The position numbers and the translations under genes are program-made. DNA of 18,457 nucleotides from Propionibacterium sp. (lineage in GTDB: Bacteria > Actinomycetota > Actinomycetes > Propionibacteriales > Propionibacteriaceae). Shown here in pieces: positions 1-7,295 of this stretch. The stretch spans positions 1-18,457 of the forward strand of contig JAAYAO010000145.1 in NCBI GenBank assembly GCA_012719335.1, in the 5' to 3' direction. Under the pieces are notes generated by a model, which was given only the letters and a program-made list of their open reading frames with translations, was not told where the DNA came from and did not search any database. The stretch's first letter is position 1. The number at the start of each line of letters is the position of its first letter.

Positions 1-1252
1 AGATGTTCACCCCACCGGAGATGATCGTGAACGAGCGGCGGTCGGTGAGGTACAGGTAGCCGTCCTCGTCCACGTACCCCATGTCGCCCAGGGTCGACCA
101 GGTCGGGTGGTCGGGGTGATGCGCGGCGCGGGTCTTCGCTTCGTCGCGATGGTAGGAGAACACCTGGCCCTCGCGTTCGAAGTACAGGGTGCCCGCCTGC
201 CCGGCCGGCACCTCGTTGCCCTCCTCGTCACAGATGTGGATGATGCCGGTCAGGGCCCGGCCGACCGAACCGGGCCGCTCCAGCGATTCCCGGGCGGTGA
301 TGTAGGTGAGGCCGTTGCTCTCGGTGCCGGCGTAGTACTCGTCCACGATCGGGCCGAGCCATTCGACCATGTCGCGCTTCACCTGCGGCGGGCAGGGCGC
401 GGCCGAGGTGGTCATCCGTTGCAGGCTGGACAGGTCGTACTTCGTCCGCACCTCGGCGGGCAGATCCAGCAGCCGGATCATCATGGTCGGCACCACCTGG
501 GTGTGGGTGACCCGCTCGCGTTCGATCAACTGCAGGAACTGTTCGGCGTCGAATTTCTGCATCACCACGGTGGTGCCGCCGATCTCGTGCAGGGCGGTCG
601 ACCATTGCAGCCCGGCCGCGTGGTAGAGCGGGGCGGGCATCAGGTAGATCGAGTTCTCGTCCATGCCCAGCGGACGGCGGCAGAAGCCGGCCGCGGTGCG
701 CACCCCGTCGGCGCCGACGGCCAGGCCGGTCAGCGGACGGCGGATGCCCTTCGGTTGCCCGGTGGTGCCCGAGGAGTACTGCATCACATCGCCGCGCGGT
801 TCGCCCTCGATCGGTTCGGCCGGGGACGCGGTCAGGGCGGCCTCGAAGGGTTCGAAACCGGCCATCGGCTGATCGGCCACCACCAGCTTCACGGTGACCT
901 CGGGCACCTCGGCGACCGCGGCCGCGGCGACCTCCAGGTAGGGCGGTGAGGTGACCAGTGCCTTCGACTCGGAGTCGGCGAGGATGTGGGCCACCTCATC
1001 CTTCTTCGAGTAGCGGTTGATGCTGGTCAGGTACAGGCCCGACCGCAAGGCCGCCCAGTAGACGTCGTAGTAGATCGGGGTGTTCTCCAGCAGCACCGCG
1101 AAGGTGTCACCGGGGCGCAACCCGCGGCTGTGCAGCAGTTGGGCCAGTCGCATCGAGCGTTCGTCGAGTTCGGCGTAGCTGATCCGGCGGCCGTCTTCCA
1201 TCACCACCGCGTCCTTGTCGGGGGTGAGGCGGGCGAAGTCTCCGGGGAACAT
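1..1252 (-). CDS. Acyl-CoA ligase / fatty-acyl-CoA synthetase (AMP-binding), C-terminus outside window
   Basis: Class I adenylate-forming enzyme expected to activate a carboxylic acid with ATP and join it to CoA in the cytoplasm. About 417 residues are visible from the ATG at 1252-1250; the gene runs off the left edge, so the final ~100 residues with the A10 lysine are not seen. The P-loop YSSGTTGQPKG lies near residues 159-169, followed by APLYHAAGLQW, the A5-type motif YAGTESNG, and LGDMGYVDEDGYLYLTDR leading to SGGVNI just at the edge. The A-domain motifs are intact, so there is no sign of decay. It starts 6 bases after the acyl-CoA dehydrogenase stop, so it is the last visible gene of the leftward operon. 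The acid it activates is unknown; fatty, aromatic or terpenoid acids are all possible for this family. Confidence 0.9.
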   Translation of the reverse strand, partial: MFPGDFARLTPDKDAVVMEDGRRISYAELDERSMRLAQLLHSRGLRPGDTFAVLLENTPIYYDVYWAALRSGLYLTSINRYSKKDEVAHILADSESKALVTSPPYLEVAAAAVAEVPEVTVKLVVADQPMAGFEPFEAALTASPAEPIEGEPRGDVMQYSSGTTGQPKGIRRPLTGLAVGADGVRTAAGFCRRPLGMDENSIYLMPAPLYHAAGLQWSTALHEIGGTTVVMQKFDAEQFLQLIERERVTHTQVVPTMMIRLLDLPAEVRTKYDLSSLQRMTTSAAPCPPQVKRDMVEWLGPIVDEYYAGTESNGLTYITARESLERPGSVGRALTGIIHICDEEGNEVPAGQAGTLYFEREGQVFSYHRDEAKTRAAHHPDHPTWSTLGDMGYVDEDGYLYLTDRRSFTIISGGVNI

Positions 1253-1258
1253 GGGCGA

Positions 1259-2545
1259 TCAGATCCCTTCGATCGAGGTGAACAGGTGACGGGCCGCGTC
1301 GCGGCGGGTCGGCAGGTGCTCACTGGGCCAGTGCCGCTCGGGGTCGTGGGCGTCGCGCAGCAGGGCCCGGGCGATGGTGGCCTGGTGCACCTCGGTGGGT
1401 CCGTCGGCCACCCCGAGGGCCACCGAGGAGATCAGCATCCGCACCAGCGGCATCTCGTTGGACACCCCCAGGGCGCCGTGCAGGTGCATGGTGCGCAGCA
1501 CCGCGCGCTGATAGACGCCGGGGGTGGCGACCTTGACGCCGGCGATCTCGGTACGCGCCCCGGCCGCGCCGTGCCGGTCCATCGTCCAGGCGGCGTGCAG
1601 CACCTGCAGTCGGAACTGGGTGAGCTCCACCCAGGCCTCGGCGATTTTCTGGCGGGTGATCGGGTTGTCGGCCAGTGACCGGCCCCGGGTGGTGCGGTTG
1701 GCGGCCCGCTCGACCATCATGTCCAGGCAGCGACCGAGGGCTCCGACGGTGCGCATCGCATGGTGCAGCCGGCCGCCGGCCAGGCGTTCCTGGGCGATGG
1801 TGAACCCGGCCCCGGCCTCCCCCATCAGGGCGTCGGCGGGCAGCCGCACATCGGTGAAGCGGACGTAGGGGTGGTTGCCCTCACCGTGGGCCTCGATGCC
1901 CATGCCACTGCGCCGGACGATCTCGATGCCGAGGGTGTCGCCGGGCACCAGGAACATCGACGCGCCCCGGTGCACCGGCACGTCCGGGTCGGTGATCGCC
2001 ATCAGGATGAAGAAGGCGGCGTGTGAGGCACTGGAGATGAACCACTTCTCGCCGTTGATCACCCACTCGTCGCCGTCCGGCACCGCGGTGGTGGTGAACA
2101 GGCTCGGGTCGGCCCCGCCCTGGGGTTCGGTCATCGCGAAGGCGGAACTGATCCGGCCGTCCAGCAGCGGGGTGAGGAACCGGTCCTGCTGTTCGGGGGT
2201 GCCGAAACCGGCCAGGATCTCGATATTGCCCGAGTCGGGCGCCTGGCAGCCGAACACGCTCGGCGCGAACAGGGAGCGGCCCAGGATCTCGTTCAGCAGG
2301 GCAAGCCGCACCTGACCGTAGCCCTGCCCACCCAGCTCCGGTGACAGGTGGGTGGCCCACAGGCCGCGGTCCTTGACCTGCTGTTGCAGGGGCCGGAGGT
2401 AGCCCTCGTGCACCGGATGGGTCTTGTCGTAGATGACGTTCTCATCGGCGAAGGTCGCGTCCAGGGGGGCGACGTGTTCGCGGACGAAGTCGTCGGCCCA
2501 GGCCAGGTCGGCGGCGATGTTCTCGGGTACCGAGAAGTCGATCAT
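1259..2545 (-). CDS. Acyl-CoA dehydrogenase, ACAD10/11-like
   Basis: FAD-dependent alpha,beta-dehydrogenation of an acyl-CoA; 428 residues, normal family length. The flavin/substrate motifs MTEPQGGADP (138-147) and WVINGEKWFIS (161-171) are present, and the C-terminal region carries GALGVSNEMPL then VADGPTEVHQ (about 379-388). In medium-chain enzymes the catalytic glutamate sits in this last segment; here the aligned residue appears to be Asp381, in a DGPxEVH context that resembles the ACAD10/11 group. The start is well supported: GGAGG lies 4 bases before the ATG. It follows the ferredoxin gene after 67 bases and precedes the ligase by 6, so it probably belongs to the same operon. No electron-transfer flavoprotein gene is visible here. 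The acyl substrate is not predictable. Confidence 0.93.
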   Translation of the reverse strand: MIDFSVPENIAADLAWADDFVREHVAPLDATFADENVIYDKTHPVHEGYLRPLQQQVKDRGLWATHLSPELGGQGYGQVRLALLNEILGRSLFAPSVFGCQAPDSGNIEILAGFGTPEQQDRFLTPLLDGRISSAFAMTEPQGGADPSLFTTTAVPDGDEWVINGEKWFISSASHAAFFILMAITDPDVPVHRGASMFLVPGDTLGIEIVRRSGMGIEAHGEGNHPYVRFTDVRLPADALMGEAGAGFTIAQERLAGGRLHHAMRTVGALGRCLDMMVERAANRTTRGRSLADNPITRQKIAEAWVELTQFRLQVLHAAWTMDRHGAAGARTEIAGVKVATPGVYQRAVLRTMHLHGALGVSNEMPLVRMLISSVALGVADGPTEVHQATIARALLRDAHDPERHWPSEHLPTRRDAARHLFTSIEGI

Positions 2546-2612
2546 GGGTCCTCCGGGTCGGCTGTGGCGGATTCACCGGGAGCCGTGTACCGCAACCCGA
2601 GTAAACCCAATC

Positions 2613-2882
2613 TCAACCGGCTTGGCCATCACCCTTCTTGCTCCGCGGGCGGCGGTAGACGGTGAAGACGTAATCGGGGCAGACCATCTGGCAGGCGGTG
2701 CAGCCGGTGCAGCCGTCGTGCAGGATCGGGTAGCGGTAGCCCGAGGCGTTGCGGTCCGACGACATCTCCAGCACATTCGGCGGGCACACCGGGATGCACA
2801 GCTCGCAGCCCTTGCAGGAGTCGACGTCGATCACCACGCCGCCGCGGGCGGTGCTCGGGACGGGGGTCTGTTCGGTGGTCAT
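2613..2882 (-). CDS. 2x[4Fe-4S] ferredoxin (delta-type subunit of 2-oxoacid oxidoreductase)
   Basis: An 89-residue soluble ferredoxin. Two full cluster motifs are visible: Cys23, 26, 29 and 33 (CKGCELCIPVCP) and Cys58, 61, 64 and 68 (CTGCTACQMVCP). This is the arrangement of the small delta subunits of four-subunit 2-oxoacid:ferredoxin oxidoreductases, which carry electrons away from the thiamine-bound intermediate. The start overlaps the stop of the GntR gene by 4 bases (ATGA), and GGAGGA precedes the ATG by 5 bases. Its place in the operon with the gamma, alpha and beta subunits suggests it is the enzyme's fourth subunit or its dedicated acceptor. It could also serve the acyl-CoA dehydrogenase downstream, but that is speculation. 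Confidence 0.93.
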   Translation of the reverse strand: MTTEQTPVPSTARGGVVIDVDSCKGCELCIPVCPPNVLEMSSDRNASGYRYPILHDGCTGCTACQMVCPDYVFTVYRRPRSKKGDGQAG

Positions 2883-3613
2883 GCTTGTCCTCCGGTCATC
2901 GTGGTGAGCAGGGCCTCGATCGAGGGCAGCCGGCGGGCCACGACCTCGTCGCCGCTGGCGTCGTCGGGAATGATGCCGCGCTGCACCAGCACGTTCAGGC
3001 CCTGTTCGCCGGTTTCTCGGATGTGTTTGACCGCCGCGCCGGCGGCGATGGTCGGGTCCTGGGTTTGCAGGGCCTCGAACTCCTCGGCGAGCAGCCGCTG
3101 CTGGCCGGCGAGGTCTTCGTCGACCGCCACCGAGGACACCGCCACGACCAGCCCGACGAAAGTGCGCAGCATGGCCCGCAGGTGCGGGCCGGCGACCGGC
3201 CGGTTGATCAGCCGGCGGAACTCGCGGGCGTGCAGTTCGTAGTCGCGGGTGGTGGTGGCGGCCAGCGCCCGGTCGACCGCGGCGGCCAACAGGTCGCGGT
3301 ACTCCCCCTCGACATCGGGGGCGGCCAGTTGCGCGGTCAGGCCGCTGAGCAGGGCGTAGAGGGTGACCCCTTCCCGCACCCGGGCGGCGTCGATGTCACC
3401 GAGGAAGGCGCCGCGGTGGAAGGGCATCCGGACGGTGCCGTCGCGTTCCAGCAACACCAGGGCCTCGCGCACCGGGGCGCGGCTGACCCCCAGCTCGGCG
3501 GCGACCGCATCCAGGTCGATCCGGTCGCCGGGCTTGAGCCGACCGGCGGTGAACTCGCCCAACAGGTGGTCGGCCACCGCCTCACTGGATTTGACCCGGC
3601 GCAGCGCGGGCAT
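2879..3613 (-). CDS. GntR-family transcriptional regulator, FCD (FadR-like) subgroup
   Basis: A 244-residue regulator. The winged helix-turn-helix spans about residues 8-70 (LDAVAAELGVSRAPVREAL, 34-52, is the classic GntR recognition region). The rest is a helical FCD effector domain with metal-site-like residues in DYELHAREF (124-132) and AGPHLRAM (141-148), plus a later histidine in AVKHIRETG. FCD proteins usually sense carboxylates or acyl compounds and repress nearby catabolic genes. The start overlaps the beta-subunit stop as TGATG, and the stop overlaps the ferredoxin start as ATGA, so the regulator is embedded in the enzyme operon. An upstream in-frame start would run far into the beta-subunit gene and was not used. 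The likely operator is the AT-rich near-palindrome between 6113 and 6131. Confidence 0.92.
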   Translation of the reverse strand: MPALRRVKSSEAVADHLLGEFTAGRLKPGDRIDLDAVAAELGVSRAPVREALVLLERDGTVRMPFHRGAFLGDIDAARVREGVTLYALLSGLTAQLAAPDVEGEYRDLLAAAVDRALAATTTRDYELHAREFRRLINRPVAGPHLRAMLRTFVGLVVAVSSVAVDEDLAGQQRLLAEEFEALQTQDPTIAAGAAVKHIRETGEQGLNVLVQRGIIPDDASGDEVVARRLPSIEALLTTMTGGQA

Positions 3614-4416
3614 CAGTCCGCCCCGCCCGGGCGCTTCAGCACACCCATCGGGTAGGTCTGTTCCATCGACTGCTGCTGGTAGTTCGGGCCCTCCCCGGCC
3701 GGCACGAACCAGCCGGTGGGGCACATGGTGAGGATCTCGACCAAGCTGAGCCCGTTGCCGTCCAACTGGCTCTGCAGGGCTTCCTTGATCATCTTCTTGG
3801 TGCGGGTCACCCCACCGGGGTCGCCGACGTGACCCCGGGCGACGTAGCCCGAACCGTCCAGCGAGGCGACCAGGTCGGACACCGGGATCGGGTAGCCGTG
3901 TTTGGCGGGGTCCCGGCCGTCCAGGCTGGTCTTGGTGCGCTGACCGACGACGGTGGTCGCGGTGGCCTGCCCGCCGGTGTCACCGAAGACCCCGTTGTTG
4001 AGCAGGATGCAGGTGATGTTCTCGGCCCGGGCGGCACTGTGCAGTACCTCCTGGAGGCCCTCGTTGACCATGTCACCGTCGCCCTGCAGGGTGAACACCA
4101 CCGAGTCGGGACGGACCCGCTTGATGCCGGTGGCGCACGACGGGGCGCGGCCGTGCAGGCACTGCAGCACGTCGATGTCCATGATCCGCACGAAGGATCC
4201 GTAACAGCCGTGGCCGACGACGCCGATCGAGCGGTCGACGATGCCGAGATCCTGCAGCGATTCCATCAGCAGGCGCAGGGCCACGGGTTCACCGCAACCG
4301 GGGCACAGCGAGTGGGCGCCCAGGATCAGGCTGGGGTTCGGGTCGGCGACCTTCACCGTGCCGTCGGGGGGCGTGGTGCTGTCGACGATGGGCAACTGCT
4401 TGCTGGGGGCACTCAT
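3613..4416 (-). CDS. 2-oxoacid:ferredoxin oxidoreductase, beta subunit (thiamine diphosphate-binding)
   Basis: A 267-residue catalytic subunit that holds thiamine diphosphate and, in this family, a [4Fe-4S] cluster. The thiamine motif begins GDGD (112-115) and ends with the paired Asn140-Asn141, the expected spacing. Four cysteines fit the cluster ligands: Cys38 and Cys41 (CPGCGEP), Cys71 (GHGCYGSF) and Cys232 (MCPTGW). The ATG at 4416 overlaps the alpha-subunit stop by 4 bases, with GGAG about 8 bases upstream. The family oxidatively decarboxylates 2-oxo acids to acyl-CoA and reduces ferredoxin. Subunits of this style occur in pyruvate, 2-oxoisovalerate, 2-oxoglutarate and indolepyruvate enzymes; the substrate here is not resolved. 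Confidence 0.94.
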   Translation of the reverse strand: MSAPSKQLPIVDSTTPPDGTVKVADPNPSLILGAHSLCPGCGEPVALRLLMESLQDLGIVDRSIGVVGHGCYGSFVRIMDIDVLQCLHGRAPSCATGIKRVRPDSVVFTLQGDGDMVNEGLQEVLHSAARAENITCILLNNGVFGDTGGQATATTVVGQRTKTSLDGRDPAKHGYPIPVSDLVASLDGSGYVARGHVGDPGGVTRTKKMIKEALQSQLDGNGLSLVEILTMCPTGWFVPAGEGPNYQQQSMEQTYPMGVLKRPGGAD

Positions 4417-5507
4417 TGGTTCGCTCCTGCGGTTGCGGCCTGGTTGTCGAGGTGTTCGAGGATCAGTTGGCGCACCACCGGGGCGTCCATGATGTCGCCG
4501 AAGTTCATTCCGGTGTGGTCGACGCTGACCCGTCCGATGAAGGTGACCCGGCGGCGCGGCACCCACTGGTACACGTCCTCCAGGCACTGGCCGGCGTTGG
4601 CCTCGAACACCAACACCCGCTTGCCCTCGGCGACCCGCTCCAGGGCCGGGCCGGGGAAGGGCCACAGCGTGATCGGCCGGAAGATGCCGACCTTGTGGCC
4701 GGCCTTGCGCAGTTCGGAGACCGCCTTCTCGGCAAACAGGGCCCCGGTACCCCAGGCCACCACGATGGTGTCGGCATCGTCGCACCACAGTTCCTCGTGG
4801 CGCTGTTCGATGCCGTCGATGGTGTTGAACTTCTCCGCGATGTAGCGCCAGTGGGCGTCCATCTCGGGGCCGGGGTCGGTGACCTTGCCCATCGCCCAGG
4901 TCCACACCTGACGCGACTTGCCGGTGCCCGACATCGAGCCGTCGAGGGCCCAGTCCTTCTGCGGCAGGTCACCGAAGTCAAGCTTCTTGATGTTGATGCC
5001 GACCGTGGTGCGGGCCATCAGCGGGTCGCCGTAGACGATCGCGGGCGCCCGGTACTTGTCGGCCAGATGGAAGGCGAGCTGGGTGTGTTCGACCGCCTCG
5101 TGCACGCTCTTCGGGGCCAGGGTGATGGTGCGGTAGTCGTTCCAGCCGCCACCCTTGGTGCACTGGAAGTAGTCGGACGCGCCGCGGGCCAGGTTGAACA
5201 CCACGAAGGGGGTTTCGTTCAGCGCCGCCTCGGCGATCGCCTCCTGCATCAGCGCGATGCCCTGACCGCAGGAGCCGGTACCGGCCCGGGCCCCGGCGGC
5301 CCCGGCGCCGAGGGTCATGTTGACACCCTCGATCTCGGACTCGGCGTTGATGCACACCCCGCCGGCCTCGGGCATCATCGCCGACAGCGATTCCAGCAGC
5401 CCGGTGAACGGGGACATCGGGTAGCCGGCGAAGAAGGTCATCCCCGCGGCGATGGCCGATTTGGCGATCGCGGCGGTGCCTTCGAGCAGTTCGAGTTCTT
5501 CGCTCAT
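4413..5507 (-). CDS. 2-oxoacid:ferredoxin oxidoreductase, alpha subunit
   Basis: A 364-residue subunit with the pyrimidine-binding and transketolase C-terminal-like domains of this family. Visible landmarks are GYPMSPFTG (28-36), NAESEIEG (54-61), TGSCGQG (77-83) and FQCTKGGGWNDYR (114-126); the C-terminal half contains VAWGTGALFAEKAVSELRKA and RPITLWPFP. The CGQG step stands where many relatives have GPG, suggesting a particular subfamily. The gamma domain is a separate gene, so this is not the fused alpha/gamma form typical of actinobacterial KorAB. The ATG at 5507 overlaps the gamma stop by 4 bases, with an AGGAG-type ribosome site upstream. It works with the flanking gamma and beta subunits. 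Confidence 0.94.
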   Translation of the reverse strand: MSEELELLEGTAAIAKSAIAAGMTFFAGYPMSPFTGLLESLSAMMPEAGGVCINAESEIEGVNMTLGAGAAGARAGTGSCGQGIALMQEAIAEAALNETPFVVFNLARGASDYFQCTKGGGWNDYRTITLAPKSVHEAVEHTQLAFHLADKYRAPAIVYGDPLMARTTVGINIKKLDFGDLPQKDWALDGSMSGTGKSRQVWTWAMGKVTDPGPEMDAHWRYIAEKFNTIDGIEQRHEELWCDDADTIVVAWGTGALFAEKAVSELRKAGHKVGIFRPITLWPFPGPALERVAEGKRVLVFEANAGQCLEDVYQWVPRRRVTFIGRVSVDHTGMNFGDIMDAPVVRQLILEHLDNQAATAGANQ

Positions 5508-6094
5508 GCCGGTGCTCCTGCGAGGTCGTGGCCGGCCACGGCGTCACGTCCGACCGCCATGGCTTCGATGTTCTTGGGGATGGCCTGCTGTCGGTACGGC
5601 GGAATCAGATCGCGCATCGCGTCGACCAGGGTCTCGTGGTCGACCAGGCCGTAGAGGGAGTTGAAGGCGGCCGCCAGGATCAGGCCGCTGGTCTGCGGGG
5701 AACCCAACTTCTTGGCCAGGTCGGCGGCCGGCACCTCGATCACCCGGGCGCCGGTGGGGATCACCGACTGGTCGACGATCGAACTGTTCACCATGCACAC
5801 CCCGCCGGGCAGCAGACGCTCGACGGCGCGCTCGCTGAACTTGTGGTGGGAGAGCACGATCGCATCGGTCTCCTCCAGGATCGGTAGCGCGTTCACCGGC
5901 TTGTCGTCGATCACGAAGCTGGTGGACGACGGGCCGCCGCGCATCTCACCGCCGTAGTCGGCCGCGAGCATTGCATGTCGGCCCGCCTTCGTGGCGGCCA
6001 GGGCCAGGGTTTTCGAGAGCAATTGGATGCCCTGTCCCCCAATGCCCGAGACCGTCACCGCCAGTGGCAACGCGTTTCTGGTTGAGTCAGCCAT
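5504..6094 (-). CDS. 2-oxoacid:ferredoxin oxidoreductase, gamma subunit
   Basis: A 196-residue gamma-type subunit and the first gene of the leftward operon. The N-terminal motif GIGGQG (17-22) and YGGEMRGGPSS (47-57) are hallmarks of the family; the domain is thought to bind CoA and organise the complex. I chose the ATG at 6094 because a strong GGGAGGGG ribosome site lies just before it and translation begins directly with the family's first strand. A longer reading upstream crosses the divergent promoter region and the neighbouring gene. The order gamma-alpha-beta followed later by ferredoxin matches four-subunit enzymes of archaea and anaerobic bacteria. Confidence 0.93.
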   Translation of the reverse strand: MADSTRNALPLAVTVSGIGGQGIQLLSKTLALAATKAGRHAMLAADYGGEMRGGPSSTSFVIDDKPVNALPILEETDAIVLSHHKFSERAVERLLPGGVCMVNSSIVDQSVIPTGARVIEVPAADLAKKLGSPQTSGLILAAAFNSLYGLVDHETLVDAMRDLIPPYRQQAIPKNIEAMAVGRDAVAGHDLAGAPA

Positions 6095-6112
6095 GAGCCC
6101 CTCCCATCTCGT

Positions 6113-6131
6113 TTGAATACAATATACATTG
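6113..6131. promoter_or_regulatory. Candidate GntR/FCD operator (overlapping near-palindromes)
   Basis: TTGAATACAA (6113-6122) is a 10-base inverted repeat with one mismatched pair, close to the TTGTATACAA-like sites bound by several FCD-type GntR regulators. It overlaps a second near-palindrome, CAATATACATTG (6120-6131). Both cover the best -10-like bases in the divergent gap, where a bound repressor would block both operons. The link to the GntR regulator encoded at 2879-3613 is inference from position and family. Confidence 0.45.
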
Positions 6132-6185
6132 CGTTGCGGTGGAGGCCAGTCCTGCGCCCCGAACACCGGAACGGACCCGAAACCC

Positions 6186-6191
6186 AAGGAG
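6186..6191 (+). promoter_or_regulatory. Ribosome binding site AAGGAG that fixes a GTG start
   Basis: AAGGAG lies 6 bases before the GTG at 6198. It supports that start over the ATG at 6129, which has no ribosome site and lies in the regulatory AT-rich island. Confidence 0.8.
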
Positions 6192-6197
6192 CAGATC

Positions 6198-7295
6198 GTG
6201 TTGGCAGCCCGACTACATTCCTTCGGCGATTTACGGATGGCAGAGGTGCCCTCCCCCGCGCTCGGCGACGACGAGGTGCGGATCGGCGTGGCCGCGGTGC
6301 AATCGAGTGTCACCGAGGCCCTGCTGGCGATGGGTGAGCCGATCACCCTGCACGACCACCTGGCCGCGCGGCTGGCCGACGGGCCGGTGCTCTTCGGCGG
6401 GCACGAGTTCGCCGGTGTGGTGCTGGAGGTCGGCTCCCGGGTGAGTCGATGGCGCCCCGGCGACCGGGTGACCGCGATCGAAACCGTGCCGGGGCCGTCG
6501 GGGCCGGAGTATCTGGGTTTCACCCGTGAGGGTGCCTTCGCCGAGGAGGTGGTGGTGCCGGCGGCCAATGTGGTGGCCATTCCCGAGGGGGTGAGCGCCT
6601 CGGCCGCGGCCGGGGTACAGCCCCTGGCGGGCGCTTTGCACGGCCACGCGGCGCTGGCGATGCAACCGGGTGAGGCACTGGTGGTGGTCGGGTGCGGGGT
6701 GATGGGACTGTTGGAGATTCAGGTCGCCCGGCACGGCAATGCCGGGCTGATCATCGCGATCGGACGCAGCGAGCAGAAGCGCGAGATGGCCGCCCGGCTC
6801 GGCGCCGATGTGGTGCTGGACGCCCGCTCCGACGACGTCCCGGCCGCGGTGGCCGAACTGACCGGCGGGCTGGGTGCCGATGCGGTGGTGGAGGCCGCCG
6901 GTGGCCCGACCGGGGCCGGGCTGGGTGGGGATTCGACCCTGGAGTTGGCGTTGCGCTGTGTACGGCGCGGCGGCCGGCTGCTGTTGGAGGCGGTCTACGA
7001 CACCGATGCGCGTTTCCCCCTCGGGTTGGCCCGGGAGCGGGTGGTGAACGTCCTGCACCCCAACACCGGTTCGGGTGGCTACTCCGCCTCGTCCTCGGTG
7101 TTCGATCATGCCCTGCGGCTGATCGCCCGCGGCGATGTGGACACCGAAGCCCTGATCACCCACCGACTGACCGGGCTGCAGTCCATTCCCGAGGCCGTGG
7201 AGATGTCGGCGGGCAAACAACAACACAATGCGATCAACCCGCCCCAGGTGTTCACCGACCTGGCCTGGGGCCGCAACAGCGAGGAGCGCGCATGA
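6198..7295 (+). CDS. Medium-chain dehydrogenase/reductase (zinc-type alcohol dehydrogenase-like) with atypical metal site
   Basis: A 365-residue MDR-fold oxidoreductase expected to use NAD(P)H. The GroES-like half contains GGHEFAGVVLEVG (67-79), and the Rossmann half has VVVGCGVMG (162-170). The usual catalytic-zinc cysteine motif (CGxD) appears as VQSSVTEALL (34-43), the usual EP step is QP (141-142), and the four-cysteine structural zinc loop is missing. GHE is kept. It is therefore either metal-free like quinone-oxidoreductase-type MDRs or has a changed site. GTG is the chosen start because of AAGGAG 6 bases upstream. The stop overlaps the next gene's start by 4 bases (ATGA), so the two form an operon. 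Rare leucine codons CTA and TTA are codons 6 and 12. The substrate is unknown. Confidence 0.88.
   Translation: MLAARLHSFGDLRMAEVPSPALGDDEVRIGVAAVQSSVTEALLAMGEPITLHDHLAARLADGPVLFGGHEFAGVVLEVGSRVSRWRPGDRVTAIETVPGPSGPEYLGFTREGAFAEEVVVPAANVVAIPEGVSASAAAGVQPLAGALHGHAALAMQPGEALVVVGCGVMGLLEIQVARHGNAGLIIAIGRSEQKREMAARLGADVVLDARSDDVPAAVAELTGGLGADAVVEAAGGPTGAGLGGDSTLELALRCVRRGGRLLLEAVYDTDARFPLGLARERVVNVLHPNTGSGGYSASSSVFDHALRLIARGDVDTEALITHRLTGLQSIPEAVEMSAGKQQHNAINPPQVFTDLAWGRNSEERA

Larger units (their letters stand above)
6095..6197. promoter_or_regulatory. Divergent promoter region between the oxidoreductase operon and the MDR-ligase pair
   Basis: A 103-base gap between two divergently oriented operons, mostly GC-rich apart from a sharp AT-rich island at about 6112-6130. 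The plus strand there holds TACAAT (6118-6123), one base from the TATAAT consensus, and the opposite strand holds TATATT. No convincing -35 box is visible for either direction, so exact promoters are not assigned. Both flanking ribosome sites are clear, so the region must carry the start signals for both directions. Confidence 0.6.

Noticed and set aside
3614..3724. N-terminal extension of the GntR regulator by 37 residues
   Set aside because: It would overlap the beta-subunit coding region; the TGATG junction start gives the normal regulator N-terminus.
3829..5654. Long plus-strand frames across the alpha and beta oxidoreductase genes
   Set aside because: No known motifs, and the minus strand encodes complete, recognisable subunits with linked start and stop codons.
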